NCBI GenBank assembly: GCA_964059195.1
Contig: CAXKWD010000005.1
Location: 92,951,882-93,015,881, forward strand
Reading direction: 5' to 3'
DNA: 64,000 nucleotides
From: Ectobius pallidus
Taxonomy: Eukaryota > Arthropoda > Insecta > Blattodea > Ectobiidae
How positions within the stretch are numbered: the first letter of the stretch is position 1; the number at the start of each line of letters is the position of its first letter. The notes beneath the pieces are model-generated. The model made no database searches, was not told the DNA's origin, and saw only the letters and a list, made by a program, of their open reading frames with translations. This document shows positions 37,056 through 48,723 of this stretch, one piece after another. Both the position numbers and the translations under genes were made by a program.

Positions 37056-37795
37056 CAGTAGATTCCCGCTAAACTGGATTAACCTTAATATGCATATTCT
37101 GTGCTGTAATTCAAGTTTGAAATGGGTAAAACTATAAAAATGTATGGTTCGCTCTATAATTGTAAGTTTTGCTAAAACTTAATATTAGTTTTGATAAGTA
37201 CTAGGCCTACTGTATACATAGAATTTTTAACCTGCAAACCTTATGTAGGATTAACCAAACGAAACATACCGGTAGGTTATTTTGATTAAAATGCAATTTT
37301 GTCTAAAGTTATTCATTGCAGATCCTTGTTTTCCACTGTTCAATATAACCAAACAAATAAAATCAATGAATTACTCAGTGGATCTTACAAATCCTTCACA
37401 GCACGATGTTTCAGTGTATCGTTCTTGAAGCTCAATTCGATCTGAATTCTTTTTTTCAGATACCTATAGATCATCTAATGAAGGCTGAGTTGTACTGTAA
37501 ACATACTTTTGTATCCTTGTGCATAGCGGGCGGGAGTGCACAATCAAAACAAACACGAGACTCTGTTGCTTGTCCCCTACTTTCCTTTCTGTGCAGCTCA
37601 ATAGAAAACATGGGTTGGTCATTCTTGTATAACGGCCATTATTATAACGATCATATTATGTAGGAATAAATAAGATTCAAATATAATTGGTGTAATAAAC
37701 TCAAATTGAAAACCTGTTTATAATTATATCTTGATCATTTTGATAGATTTTTAACGTTATTAAACTGCTGGATTAAGCGGGTAAGTTTAGTGTTG
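37056..37795. mobile_element. Probable Tigger-type element (T6), weak right end
   Basis: CAGTAGATTCCCGCTAAACT follows TA at 37054-37055. A possible right end near 37763-37795 (GGATTAAGCGGGTAAGTTTA) is only roughly inverse. Only the left terminus is convincing. Confidence 0.35.
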
Positions 37796-37963
37796 CGGTC
37801 AAGACCACGTGCTTGTGCTTACATTGCAACTCAGCTTTCATTAGATAAACTGTAGATCTAGATAATGACCATAAAAAAATTTACAAATGTTAAGAGAGAG
37901 AAAGAAGTTTATTTGCATGAAAATCTAATTGCAACATAATTATAAGGTTTTGTTCTTATTCCA

Positions 37964-40900
37964 CTAGTACTTCAGCTTTTCTTCTGCTATTTCTAGTTTT
38001 GTTTCAAGAAGAGCCAATTCCAGCCTATGCATTTCTTCTTTGTGAAGAAGATCCTTTTCTAAGGACTGCTGCTGAAGCTCTGCTGTTGTCGTACGATGTT
38101 TTCTTTTTCTCTGTGTAGAGCTGTTAATAACCAATGGATGCTGTAAATAGAATTGGACGTTATTATACTTATTCCTACTTTGAATTATACTTTAAATATG
38201 TACAGTAGCAGAATTCATGAGGAGCAAATATATTGGCTTGCCAGCAATTAATGACACTGCCCTCCGAAAGTGCAAACTAAACAATTAATCACTAAAAATA
38301 TCTTACTACTGAATTAATTTAAATTTGAATACAAGTCGTGCAGAAAACTAGTCATGCTTCTGTAATCCAAGTGGAAAAACTGAGAGATCATATTATTATA
38401 GGGCACCAGTACCACAATAAATTAAAGCTCAAATAAGACATAGCATCTAGGCTATCTTTGTGTAGGATTATATTTAAGTTTTCCTTAAATTTTATTTTAA
38501 ATTATGTAAGTTTGACAGCTTACCTTGCTGTAAGAGGACAAGGGTGTTGCCTCTGGAGACTACTGTTCTCTTATCTGGCCACCCCTCTCACTCCTTCCAT
38601 CACAATCATCATCCTTGTCACTCTCGTAAGAAGTCACCATATACTCTCCCTAAACACAGAAAATATTCAGAAATGAGTTATTTTTAATCTAAGCCTCCAC
38701 TTGCAATTGCTAATGTCGTGATTGTTCAGAACCGTAGAAGAAATTATTTCTGTTCTGGTGCCTGTGTAAAAACACTGCAAATGTCTGTCAATTAATCTAC
38801 TGGAGGTGATGGACTTATATTAGCACTGACTGATACTGATGTACCGTACTGAGAGACGGTTTTTCTTAATAAAATAAGAGGCCTATTAATTTTAATACAG
38901 TAGGCTATTATTGATGTGTAGTTGGATATAACTAACTTACTGCCATTTAAACCTTCCCACCTGAAGCAGCAAAGAGCGAACGTGCAAGCAGTTTTAATGA
39001 CATCTATTGGAAAACTAGTGTGTGCACCATGTAGATTTTCTACAACAGCGATTGTTTGATTGCTACAACTAGAAACTGAAAGTAGAGATCTAGCCTTAAG
39101 GCTCCATGCAATGTTAATCTTTCTTCTTAGGTCGAAGAATGGCACAATTTGACGTAATTTTCTTGTAAACTCAAGAGAGTTCATATATAAACTCACTTTG
39201 CCCCTAAAAAGAAGCCAAATATAAATAAAAAATCATTAAGAGCTGTTTTCTTAAAATGCCTAGGCTAGTTTCCATAATCACCTTACGTTTATACGAAGAT
39301 TCTAAATATAAGTAAAATCATGAAGTAAACACAAATTAACCTACAATGGTACTGCGAACAGCTGTTAAATTATCATTCCCTTGTGATGTTCTATTGTTGG
39401 GCTGAGAGAGGGTCCCCTGGGTGGTATTCAATGCTCAAAAACCAAAAGGTGAAAACGTGGTCTCTGGGGTTCAGTCCTTAATGAAAGCTTTCTACCAGAT
39501 ACAGAAATTTGATACCTGCACCGGATCCCCTTCTTATTTTTCTATACTGGAGGCTGGTTAATTACACTGGTTAATTACACTGGTTAATAACACTCATGCA
39601 GAAACAAAGCAGTGCCATACTAAACCCACTACCTCTAAACTAAGGTTATTATTAGCTAAACTAATGTCACTGTTTACATTCTGCATGGAATTCACCAGAT
39701 GTTACAGCACAGGATATGTGGTCCTTACACTGATTGCCAAGACGGATTGGCTGGGTACGATTGACTGGCTTATTTTGATTTCATCATAGGCTACAATGTT
39801 GCCAATAGCTATACATGTAGTAGAAAGATGTTTGGAACAAACTAGGTTTGGGAAGGTAAAGTTAATTTAGCTAAGGCTAGTTTAGCTGAGTGACAGTCAG
39901 CTCTAGCGGAAACACCATAACCACTGTCAACATCATCAGATTGCCTACGCTGTCTCATAGTGAGATTCATTCCACACACTGTCTTGATCACCTGCCATAA
40001 CCAGTACATATGTCTATTATGCCATTTTTAGGTTATGTAAGCACTGTTCATTTTTAAAAACAAACAGATTTTAAATATGAATTCTATAAGTTCTGAAGAA
40101 CATAACCTCAAATATGGCCCTTTTTCTTGTTACTAAAATAGAAAATACCAGTACAGCTTGCATAGTGCCAGAGACTTTGCACTGTTGTTAACTTAACATA
40201 CCTCAGGATTCTGTCATAACCGGTACCTGTCATTTAACCTAAAACTAATTCCTCTGCATGTAAAGCTGTTGGCAACATCATAAAGGCTACAAACGAATGA
40301 TCACTGGCAGAAATTGGGAGAGATGCTATGGACTGCATAACTGCAAGAAATATATCGAGCAGAACTAAAGTAGACACAATTTTAATTAAAGAGCTGAATG
40401 TATGATCGTACTCACAATAGCTATATCTTCCAGCACATCAAGGGTACCTTGGCTGGTACATCCACCTCTACTTTGATCAGATTCTGAAAATAAAAGAGTT
40501 CAGTAAAACGCTACAGAAAAAAAATACCAAGCATATTCTGTCACATGTGAATAGGCCTATTTACCTGCTGTCACCCCATATCCTGCATCACAATCATGGG
40601 GGCTTATTAGACAGGTATTTTTGCTCGAAATAATGCCCAGCATTCTTTCTGGGGTTTTCCACTTCGTGAAGTTCAGAAGGTAGAACAGGACCACCCCCAG
40701 TTTTATAAATTTCCGGTATCGTCCTCCTTGCCCTTCTTTTTTAAGCTCTCGTATGCAGTTTTCAAATTTCAGGAATTTCTTTCTGTAACACCTGTGGATA
40801 AGCAAAAGTATAACAAAATGCGCGGGTTTATGTGGCATAAAACATAGAAGGAAACAGTACTTTGTTGTTCAATTACCTGGCACACAGATGAACTCAACGC

Positions 40901-41060
40901 ATAACTTTCTCCAACTTTCTTCTTTTTGTTTCAGAGTAACCCCATCCGTCTGTTTATTTTCTGTAACTGATTTGTGTTTTTCAATCAAATCAATCAGCAC
41001 GGAATTCTCGTAAGCGCTGAAATTCGGAGCCCGTGCTCTTTTAATTGGCTTTCCTTCCAA
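37964..41060 (-). pseudogene. Harbinger Myb/SANT-like protein gene, five exons, decayed
   Basis: In PIF/Harbinger elements the second protein binds the element ends and brings the transposase to the nucleus. Exons, with splice sites readable on the minus strand: 41060-40877 (Met start; APNFSAYENSVLIDLIEKH and TLKQKEESWRKLCVEF, the Myb/SANT-like DNA-binding domain; donor GTAATT), 40791-40565 (GVTERN, then EIYKTGGGPVLPSELHEVEN in another frame; donor GTAAAT), 40483-40416 (SDQSRGGCTSQGTLDVLEDI; donor GTGAGT), 38649-38524 (donor GTAAGC) and 38140-37964 (a glutamate/leucine coiled coil with ELQQQSLEKDLLHKEEMHRL, ending TAG). Exon phases agree. Lesions: a TGA and two shifts in the second exon, and a TAG in the fourth. 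The 1.77-kb intron holds a 134-codon frame (38792-39196) I do not recognise. Confidence 0.85.
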
Positions 41061-41318
41061 TCCTTCCTTGGGTAATATTATTTCACAAAATCAAAACAAA
41101 TCTCTCTCCGCTACGATAGTGAAATATCAACACATCAGTCACTGCCGTCTAAATACTACAGACGAATCGCTTCAAAGAGGAATAATGGCGAGATGAGCAG
41201 GCGGCAAATAACCGTGGATTCATAACCAGGCCAAATTGTCGGTGCAACAGCTTTCGTCTAACCATGGTTATTGTGGTCAAGTAACCGGGCATCCTAACCG
41301 AGGTCGGTGAAATCGGCC

Positions 41319-42078
41319 ATCAGCCTAGCGGTACCATTCGGTATCGGTAATGAGGGCAGTGTTTGAAGGGTTATTTGAAATGGGGTTCATTATTCTTCTC
41401 CCAAGAGAGGCAGAGGGCTCTGGCGTTCGATGACAAGATTCGTACTCATAAGTACCCTGTTGGCAGTACGTCGTGTATGTGTTCTGTGAGTGTGTCTATG
41501 TAGGTGGTGTGTGGCGTGTGAATTTGGAATCATCCCAAGATACAAGAGACAGACTACAGCGTTAAATGTAAGTAATCATCGCTATCATTTTATTCAATGT
41601 GAACGGTAATACAGTGTTATATCCCTGTAAGTAGGCTACTATTATAAGGCATTCCACATATTGTAAAGTTATTAAAAAACGAACTCTAGCATACATAACC
41701 CCACAACCCTTTGATCGCGGCAGGGAATGAGATTTCTAGGTTAAGACTATACAATACAATACGATATGAGGTGATGCAACACTCTTTGAGTCCCACACGG
41801 TGCATTCTACATAAAACAAAGCAAATAAACAGAAAAAAAAAATGTTTGTATACTACCAGTGCAGACCCATAACTAGGTGTTTCCGTGGGAATAGACCAAT
41901 CAAATAATATTCATGCCACAAAGGAAGCCTATCTTTTATAGTGTTTCTTAATCCTGCTAATCTGTTCACTCTTACTTTACAAATGTACTGTTCTGGTCAT
42001 TATGACCAGACATTCAAAATGCTTAGGAAACTTCTACAGACATGCATTTTATTAGTGTTGGTAACAACATAATTACAT
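41319..42078. other. Intergenic stretch, no gene recognised
   Basis: Sequence between the Harbinger element and the mariner relic. No domain-bearing frame or inverted repeat was found. Confidence 0.4.
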
Positions 42079-42760
42079 GGGTTGATTTTTTAGTAGTGGC
42101 AACTATTTCATTTCTACACATATAGCATATGTACATGGTTCTAACTTTTATAGGCCTCCGATCTAATCACCACCATTGCGTACATCACGTTCCCAGCGAT
42201 GTCTTTGGACCCCATCGACACTGCCTAATCTGTTGGTGGTGCGAAGAGAGCGGTCGGTTGCCTGTAAAACATCTTCTCCAATACGATTAGATCAAAGTCG
42301 CAGGGACTTAAATCTTGAGAGTACGGAGGGTGATAGAGCACCTCGTAAACCCCAACGATTGAACAGTTCAGACACAACTTCTGCCGATTGCGCCCTAGCG
42401 TTGTCATGCAGAATGATGGGTGGATTGTCCATGAAATGTCACCGTTTTCTTTTTTATGCTGCTCGCAGATTGTTTTGCAAAAACGAGCAGTAGTACTCCG
42501 CAATAAGGTTCTGGCTTGGAGGAACGGTATGTTTTAAGATCACACCATCCCAATCATGTTTTACAGGTAACCGACCGCTCTCTTCACACCATCAATAGAT
42601 TAGGCAGTGCCAACGGGGTCCAAACCAAAGACTTTTGCGTCGCTGGGAACGTGTTGTACGCAATGGTGGTGATTGGATCGAAGGGCTATAAAAGTTAGAA
42701 CCATGTACATATGCTATATGTGGAGAAATGAAATAGTTGCCACTATTAAAAAATCAACCC
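42079..42760 (-). mobile_element. mariner relic with 190-200-bp inverted arms
   Basis: GGGTTGATTTTTTAGTAGTG on the left pairs with the inverse at 42741-42760, and complementarity continues inward for almost 200 bases (42079-42272 with 42553-42760). The unique centre reads on the minus strand as a mariner transposase piece: a degraded HDN box, then VLYHPPYSQDLSPCDFDLI, where mariner has the third catalytic Asp in a PHPPYSPDLAPSDFHLF context. Mariners usually have TIRs of about 30 bp, so the long arms are unusual and include former coding DNA. A clear target duplication is not seen. Confidence 0.8.
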
Positions 42761-42783
42761 TTGTATTATTAAGTTGTTATAAA

Positions 42784-42959
42784 TTAATTAAGGAATCGCG
42801 CACAATGTGCATTATCTTAACCTAAGACTTAACCTACCCAGTCCTGAACCCGGGAAAGGGATTTTTCACTACTGAAAAATCCCCGACCCGGCCGGGAATC
42901 GAACCCGGGCCGCCGGAGTGGAAGGCAGGAGCGCTACCGACTCACCCACGGCGACGGAC
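42784..42959 (-). mobile_element. tRNA-derived SINE with 14-bp target duplication
   Basis: Read on the minus strand it starts with a tRNA-like head: A-box-like GTGGGTGAGTCGG and B-box CGGGTTCGATTCCCG. It continues with a hairpin (GGGGATTTTTCAGTAGTGAA/AAATCCC) and ends in a TTAATTAA-type tail. TAAGTTGTTATAAA is duplicated exactly at 42770-42783 and 42960-42973. Intact duplications and pol III boxes suggest a fairly young insertion. Confidence 0.88.
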
Positions 42960-42973
42960 TAAGTTGTTATAAA

Positions 42974-43602
42974 AGCCCTACAGTTCTCTTCTTACTGATT
43001 GGAATTTTGGCACAAGTATATATCTTGTGTTTTTCTAAAGTCTTGATAGAAACAATAGGCGGGTTTCTCAGAACAACTCCTTCCACCGACTATCCCTCTT
43101 TCCATCTCCCTTACAAGTACTTATGACTGCGTCTCAATGAACATTGCTCCCCACACAGTAGCTTAGTAGAACAAGAAAGTGTAGCGCTATATATTATTAA
43201 TGTTATTACTTCAGGAATATTATTTTCAAATGGATAGTAATTTTATAATTTAAAAGAATTATTAAACAAACTTCTTTACTTGCGCTATTTTCATAAACCT
43301 ACGTCACTTGTCGAAAAGAGCAACATTCAATAAATACCATAATTCAGCAATTAATTTCCACATTATATTAACTGGATAGTTTATATTAATAATACTCTCA
43401 GTATAACTTCCAATTGATAATAAATTATCAGTCATGCAGTAGACCTACTATTCACTATAAAGTTACTATACTGCCAATTAAAGAAAATAAGTAAATACAA
43501 TTAACCTAATAGCCCTAGCATACCTAAGTAAAATAGGGCTCTTATAAACTCCTCGTTTTCAGGCGGGTCCCGTCTACTGATGTTTTTAATTAAAAAATTG
43601 AG
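42974..43602. other. Intergenic stretch, no gene recognised
   Basis: AT-rich sequence, no structure noted. Confidence 0.4.
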
Positions 43603-43797
43603 GTTGAAACAATGAACCGTTTACCCGCTGCACAGATGTACACGGACAGACAAACGTCATTCCAAAATACTTTGTCGGTTTCTAGGCATCGTGAAACACA
43701 TTTTCCCGGTGGTATCTCGATTTTGATTTTTTTTATCACGATCGCAATACTTTCTTTATACTGCATATAGGCCTATGTAAAGTAATGTAACTTATTC
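43603..43797 (+). repeat. Dispersed repeat X, truncated copy 4
   Basis: It matches the last roughly 190 bases of X (AACCGTTTACCCGCTGC, CATTTTCCCGGTGGTATCTC, ACTTTCTTTATACTGCATAT). The terminal hairpin is broken by a TAGGCCTA word at 43768-43775 that the other copies lack. Confidence 0.75.
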
Positions 43798-45835
43798 TTG
43801 TATCGTACATCTATACACCATTTGTGTTGCAAAAAGTTTTCACCACAGGATGTACTTTATGCAATTTTATTACAAAATAATGTTAATATAAAAATGATCT
43901 TAAAGTTTATAACTTTCGTATTTAGGCTACCTTGTTAGGTTGTACGTGCCTTAATTATATAGGCCTATACAAAGTACAAATCTAATTCTTGAATTCGTTT
44001 TTCCTATTTCCCTTTAGCAATGTTTAAAAGTTCCCAAATTTCCTTTGTCGTTTTAATGTTTTTCGTCGTTTTTCTTATATACTACGTCTACATTTATTTC
44101 TAGGAATTTTTTATATTTATATTTCTTGTCTGAACATTTCAGTTTCCGGAAAATTACGTGATCGGCGTCTTCTCTATTGTGAGGACATTATCCTTAAAGT
44201 AAAATTAAACATCTAAAACTTATTTTATGACGATTGCCATAAAAGTAAAGGTTGAGGAGGCGTTAGAAGGCAAAGTTTTTAAAAAAGCGTGGGGCAAAAA
44301 AAGCTATTTTCGAAAGTTTTCTACATTTGCTAACGGATATCTCGAAAACTGTTGGGAATATAAAAAAATGAGTAGTAACAATTGTAGGAAATTTTGTCCG
44401 CTTTCGTTTTAATTATATCAATCTTCTCGCTACGATGCCCTAGTTTTCAAGATATGAACAAAAAATTAAAAAAAGAGGACCTTCTACAGGCCATCCTGCT
44501 CCCCGCTCGCCTCGTAGTTCCAGGGATTTTTAGTAACTTATGTTTAACTACTCCAAACATAGCCCTAAAGTAAAAAAATTACGTTTCCGGCCGTGTCCTG
44601 TACAACCTCTTTATTGATTGGGCTGGTATTGTTTAAGCAATCGTTTATCGCTCCCAAGGCTACTTTGCCACTGTTCCATGCTCCCTTCGTCTGTGGATCC
44701 CAAGATCCTTTATTATTGAGGGTTAATCCCAAATATTTCTATACTGCATATATGCGAGAAAGTAAAAACGAAACCAGGAGCAGATGCAGATATTCCTTTA
44801 TATGATCAAGTTTGTAGTTAAACAACTGTATTTCTATACGTTATGAAAGTTAGGATCCATCTATGAAAAATCTTCGGGTTAGCACTGTATTAGCTGACAT
44901 AGCGTTCAGATTGTGCGGTCTGTAATTAGTAGAGTCAACATGGTATAATTTATATTACATTTTCTTATAGTTTCTTTTAACGAAAGAGTTTGGTTAGCTG
45001 TACCATTGTATTTCGAGAGGTTTGATTCATACCAGTACCAGTATATCTCCCCATTTGCCTATTCGTCACAGTGTGTGGTAATCATTTCTTGTTTGCATTA
45101 GTGTTTACAGCATGACAATAGGATTTCTTGAAGTGCATTATTCTATCATAGTAGAAGTTTGCAATGGTAAACGTATGAGATAAAAATGCTTACGTCTTAC
45201 TAAAAATTGGAATACGTACCGACAGGTGGACAAGATAACATACTCTGTTTGCACCCGTAATGAGAGATGCTTTAGCTTATAGTATTGAAATAAAATATTC
45301 ATATCTTGACAACCGGGTGACCTTTCTTTGACAGGTAACAAGTGACGGCATTTTGTCAACTCACAATAGATTACTAGTACTGCATTTTCAGTGTTTCACT
45401 AAATGGATTTGTGTGCCTTGAACTTGTCAAAAAGGAATCAGCTCAATCAACATTGCATGTATCTGAATGCTACGATTTTATACAGTTGACACCAAGCTTT
45501 GAATGTTCACACAAGAAACGGTTAGGTTTATTAAGCATGTACTATAGGAAGAGGTGGGGTGAGTGTATCACGCGAAGACGAGAAGAATGCGTTCAAGTAT
45601 AGTCAGGTAGAGATGAAAAGAGAACAAGTTTCATATTGCTTTTATAACGAAGGCATGATCACATAAATTATCTCCAATTTATATTCTACACATAAATGTT
45701 GACCATTGATGTTTATGAATGTAAATAAATTGGCCTTTTACCATCTTCAAACAGCAGACTAGAGTAGATGCACTCCAGGCGCGCACTGCTTATGCTGTGG
45801 AGTCTCTGTCCATACACAGTGACGTCATGTTGGAT
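43798..45835. other. Intergenic stretch with an X tail fragment
   Basis: The only repeat recognised is the last 40 bases of X at about 44733-44772 (TTTCTATACTGCATATATGC, then GAGAAAGTAAAA). A 61-codon frame at 44227-44412 is not recognisable. TAGGCCTA occurs at 43960-43967. Confidence 0.45.
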
Positions 45836-46054
45836 ATAGGGGGAAATTGCCCCGGTACCGGTCAGACCTCGTTACCGATCAACAAGGTCTCCTCTAAAAT
45901 GACGAGAGATAGCAGCAGAAAACAGTTAGAAATGGTAGGAAGGAAGAAAAGGAACTTTATTCCTCGCATAGAGTCCGTGTTTCTCTCACCATTTTAGAGG
46001 AAACCTTGTTGACCGGTAAAGAGGCTTGACCGGTACCGGGGCAATCTCCCCTAT
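45836..46054. mobile_element. MITE with about 60-bp TIRs
   Basis: ATAGGGGGAAATTGCCCCGG on the left pairs with CCGGGGCAATCTCCCCTAT on the right. Pairing continues through GGTACCGGTCA and AACAAGGT to CCTCTAAAATG/CATTTTAGAGG. The target duplication is unclear. There is no coding frame and the superfamily is not assigned. Confidence 0.8.
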
Positions 46055-46327
46055 GCCACACTAAACTTGCGACTTCAATCCTGTATGAACTTTCGAAGCC
46101 TAGCTGTCGCTTAGTAGAGTGTAGCTTGCATCTAATGCAGCATTAAGTTCACTTAGAATCCAATGCAGTGCCGGTGTTTAGTAGTTGGGTCCAGCGATTC
46201 GTATTATTTAGTACATACTGATTGCTGTTTGGATCCCTTGTCAAAAGTGGGACAATGCTAGCTGGACCATTAGGATAATCTTTATCTTTCACAAAATGGG
46301 AAGTAAAATGTCGGATGTAGGTTACAC

Positions 46328-46598
46328 CAGGGGCGGATCCAGAGAGACATTTTGGGGGGGGGGGGACCAAAGTAGAGAGGGAAGTTTTTACTCATAAAAA
46401 TTAATTATTACCAATACACAATTGAAAACAAAATGAACATTTCAGCATTTTCTTACAAAGGTATTTCAAAATAATGAATGTCGTTGCTTTAATTTAAGTA
46501 TTTGGGTTATGTTCTAATAAATTTTGAATAATTTGTGCTTAATGTTACAAATTTTTTTTGGGGGGGGGGGGAATTTCCCCCCCGTGGATCCGCCCCTG
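46328..46598. mobile_element. hAT-type MITE with G-rich ends
   Basis: CAGGGGCGGATCCAGAGAGA on the left and CCCCGTGGATCCGCCCCTG on the right are TIRs followed inward by poly-G tracts. The 8-base flanks GGTTACAC (46320-46327) and GGTTAGAC (46599-46606) match at seven positions, as expected for a slightly mutated hAT target duplication. Confidence 0.85.
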
Positions 46599-46606
46599 GG
46601 TTAGAC

Positions 46607-47388
46607 ATGGAAGTTGGGAATTTGTCAAGAGTCGTATACAATCGGGTGACCATATTTAAAAAAAAAGAAAGAAAAAAAAAGACACTCAGGCACTTTGTGC
46701 GGATTATCGAGAAACAGAACTCATAACTACTCAAATGTTATAAATATTCTATTGAATAATTAAATTTTAATTTAAACCAATAAAGTGAACAATTCCTTTA
46801 AACTACTTCGACGCTAAAGTTAAAATATGTGCGGTAACCTTACAAATATATTCCAAATAGTATATTGCGATACAAGTGCCGTAAGCGGTGCATACGGATT
46901 GAGGAAAGGGTTTGAAAAAACGAGGCGCTTGCGCCGAGTTTTTGCAATTTCCGAGATCCGTTATGTGCCTACGGCACGAGTATTGCATGCTATTTTTTGC
47001 ACGATGATTATTTGTATCAATTTATTTATATTAATTGAGATATTAGCTGAAAATATTATGTTTATACACTATTGAAGATGGATGTTATATTTCAGAAAGT
47101 GATTAGCATATGTTGGTTGTTATGGGGACCGAATATTTGTCCTGTTATAAAGTTGGCAGAAAACTGGGGGGCCTTGGTTTCGGTCTTCCATAAAGGCTTG
47201 TATTTGATGGTTTTACTCACGGCACTTGTGCTTTTTGTAATTTTTACCGCACGGAGATTTCTTTTGTTTTCATGGCAACCAGATTGCGTGCGGGAATGTC
47301 AAGTTGCGATCCACGGCAACAATATTCATAAGTACCACTAATTAGTTACGTCGTTCAAAAAATACTTTTACCTTATTAAATCTTTTCC
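46607..47388. other. Intergenic stretch, no gene recognised
   Basis: No domain-bearing frame. Several overlapping frames of 60-90 codons on both strands look like chance frames. Confidence 0.4.
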
Positions 47389-47391
47389 TAA

Positions 47392-47629
47392 GGCGGGCCA
47401 TACACGTTACGGTATACCGGTGAGGTTTACCTGTACAGGTGACCTGTACAGGTAAACCGGAGCGTGTGTGCCAGCCTCTGCAGGTCAAACTGCACAGGCG
47501 TAGCGACCTGCGCAGACGACCGGAGAAGAATCGAAATTCAATTCTTTCTACCTGCGCAGGCGTGTAGACCTGAGCGTGTGTGTGAGTCACTCCGGCACGC
47601 CTGTACAGTAAACTCAGTCGAGAGATGGC
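47392..47629 (+). mobile_element. Harbinger family 2 end, copy P1
   Basis: It begins GGCGGGCCATACACGTTACG next to TAA, followed by GGTATACCGGTGAGGTTTAC and many CACAGG/CCTGTACAGG subterminal words. It ends in CTCAGTCGAGAGATGGCC, the region around the transposase start codon seen at 59336-59482. It is the reverse complement of 58520-58726 over about 210 bases. It is a solo end or deletion derivative of a second PIF/Harbinger family. Confidence 0.65.
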
Positions 47630-48723
47630 CACGGGGGTGAAGGCTTGATACGAAATATGGAAACACGGGCAGTAGTTGACCAGGCAGGTTATTGGAGCGC
47701 TGATCGTTCAAATGCAGAGCGCTGATTGGCTCTCGCATCTGCGAATGAATGAAGCCCATTTCAGAAGTTTGAAAGCAAGGCCAGGCCAGGTTCTGTGACC
47801 GAAAGAAAACTTAACGGAATTTCTCCAAGTTTGTGTTCTGTGACGAAAAGTTAATAGAATTTTTCTACGTGTCTGCTGATCTCAAGTAAGTGTATTTTCA
47901 GATTGAATATTTCTTTTTCGAAATTTTGCCTAATGAACGTTACTCCCAAACAACTGTAATTACCAGATAATCAGAATTCTATGGTTGTGTGTGGAATTTT
48001 ATATGATCTTATGTGTTTACAGAACCCTAATCAGCTTGTGCTACAGACATCTAACGTGTTCTGATTTTCATCAACACAGGATCTACAGGACGAGATAGCC
48101 TATCTACATCTACAGCATCTGCCTCTAGACGAACAACAACTGATTTTGAATGATGGAGGTAATATTAACAGTTACTACAGTAACCTGTTTTTTTATCAAT
48201 TTTATCATGTGGTTTTCAATATGAAAATGGCCACATTTGAGGTTATAAAAGTCTTAGCAACATGTGGACTTCATATAGCCTATAAATTGAGTTTGATCCT
48301 ATAAATATTCGGGGAAGAAACCATGAAGAAATAGGCAATATTAGGCCTTTATATTTGGCATAGTGTATAGGCCTAGGTACTGGTTACTCACAAAAATGAT
48401 CAGATTTAAACAATAAAATTATAGGCTATATGGTTCCTATGTAAACAGTACTTAGCGAAACAGGCTGGTCCCCTTTCCACAAGGCACTTGCCTGGCTGCG
48501 CCCGCTTCCCCGTAGTGCATGCCATCATGCCTGTAGCCAATGCTCAATCTCAACGCTGGTAATGCATAATTTAAATTGACATGTCGCCTAATATTTCACA
48601 ATACAAAAATACCCTTGCACCATACATAATATTTCACATTTATAAAAAAACTCCATATTATAACATTAAATATGGCTTATAATTGATGCAGGAAAATTCC
48701 CTTGCACCAACACTGCTCTTTTC
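47630..48723. other. Intergenic stretch with a LINE tail fragment
   Basis: At about 48045-48110 the sequence TCTAACGTGTTCT, then ACACAGGATCTACAGGACGA and CATCTAC matches the 3' tail of the LINE at 35990-37020. It carries an extra TAGCCTA in the middle. No gene is recognised elsewhere. Confidence 0.6.

Larger units (their letters stand above)
33397..41315. mobile_element. Complete two-gene PIF/Harbinger element
   Basis: The TIR CGATTTCACCGACCTCGGTT at 33397 is matched by its exact inverse ending at 41315 (AACCGAGGTCGGTGAAATCG), and GCC is duplicated on both sides (33394-33396 and 41316-41318). Between them lie a HARBI1-like transposase (+) and a spliced Myb/SANT-like gene (-) in convergent orientation, the standard gene pair of PIF/Harbinger transposons. 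Both genes carry a few stops or shifts, so this copy is inactive but recently intact. A LINE fragment and a probable Tigger-type element have inserted between the genes. Subterminal regions are packed with TAACC(G/A)GG-like words. Confidence 0.92.

Noticed and set aside
38792..39196. 134-codon minus-strand frame as an extra Harbinger exon or gene
   Set aside because: It lies in the intron of the Myb-like gene, has no recognisable domain, and the flanking exons join in phase without it.
44227..44412. 61-codon frame starting MTIAIKVKVEEAL
   Set aside because: Short, no known domain, no splice or start context beyond chance.
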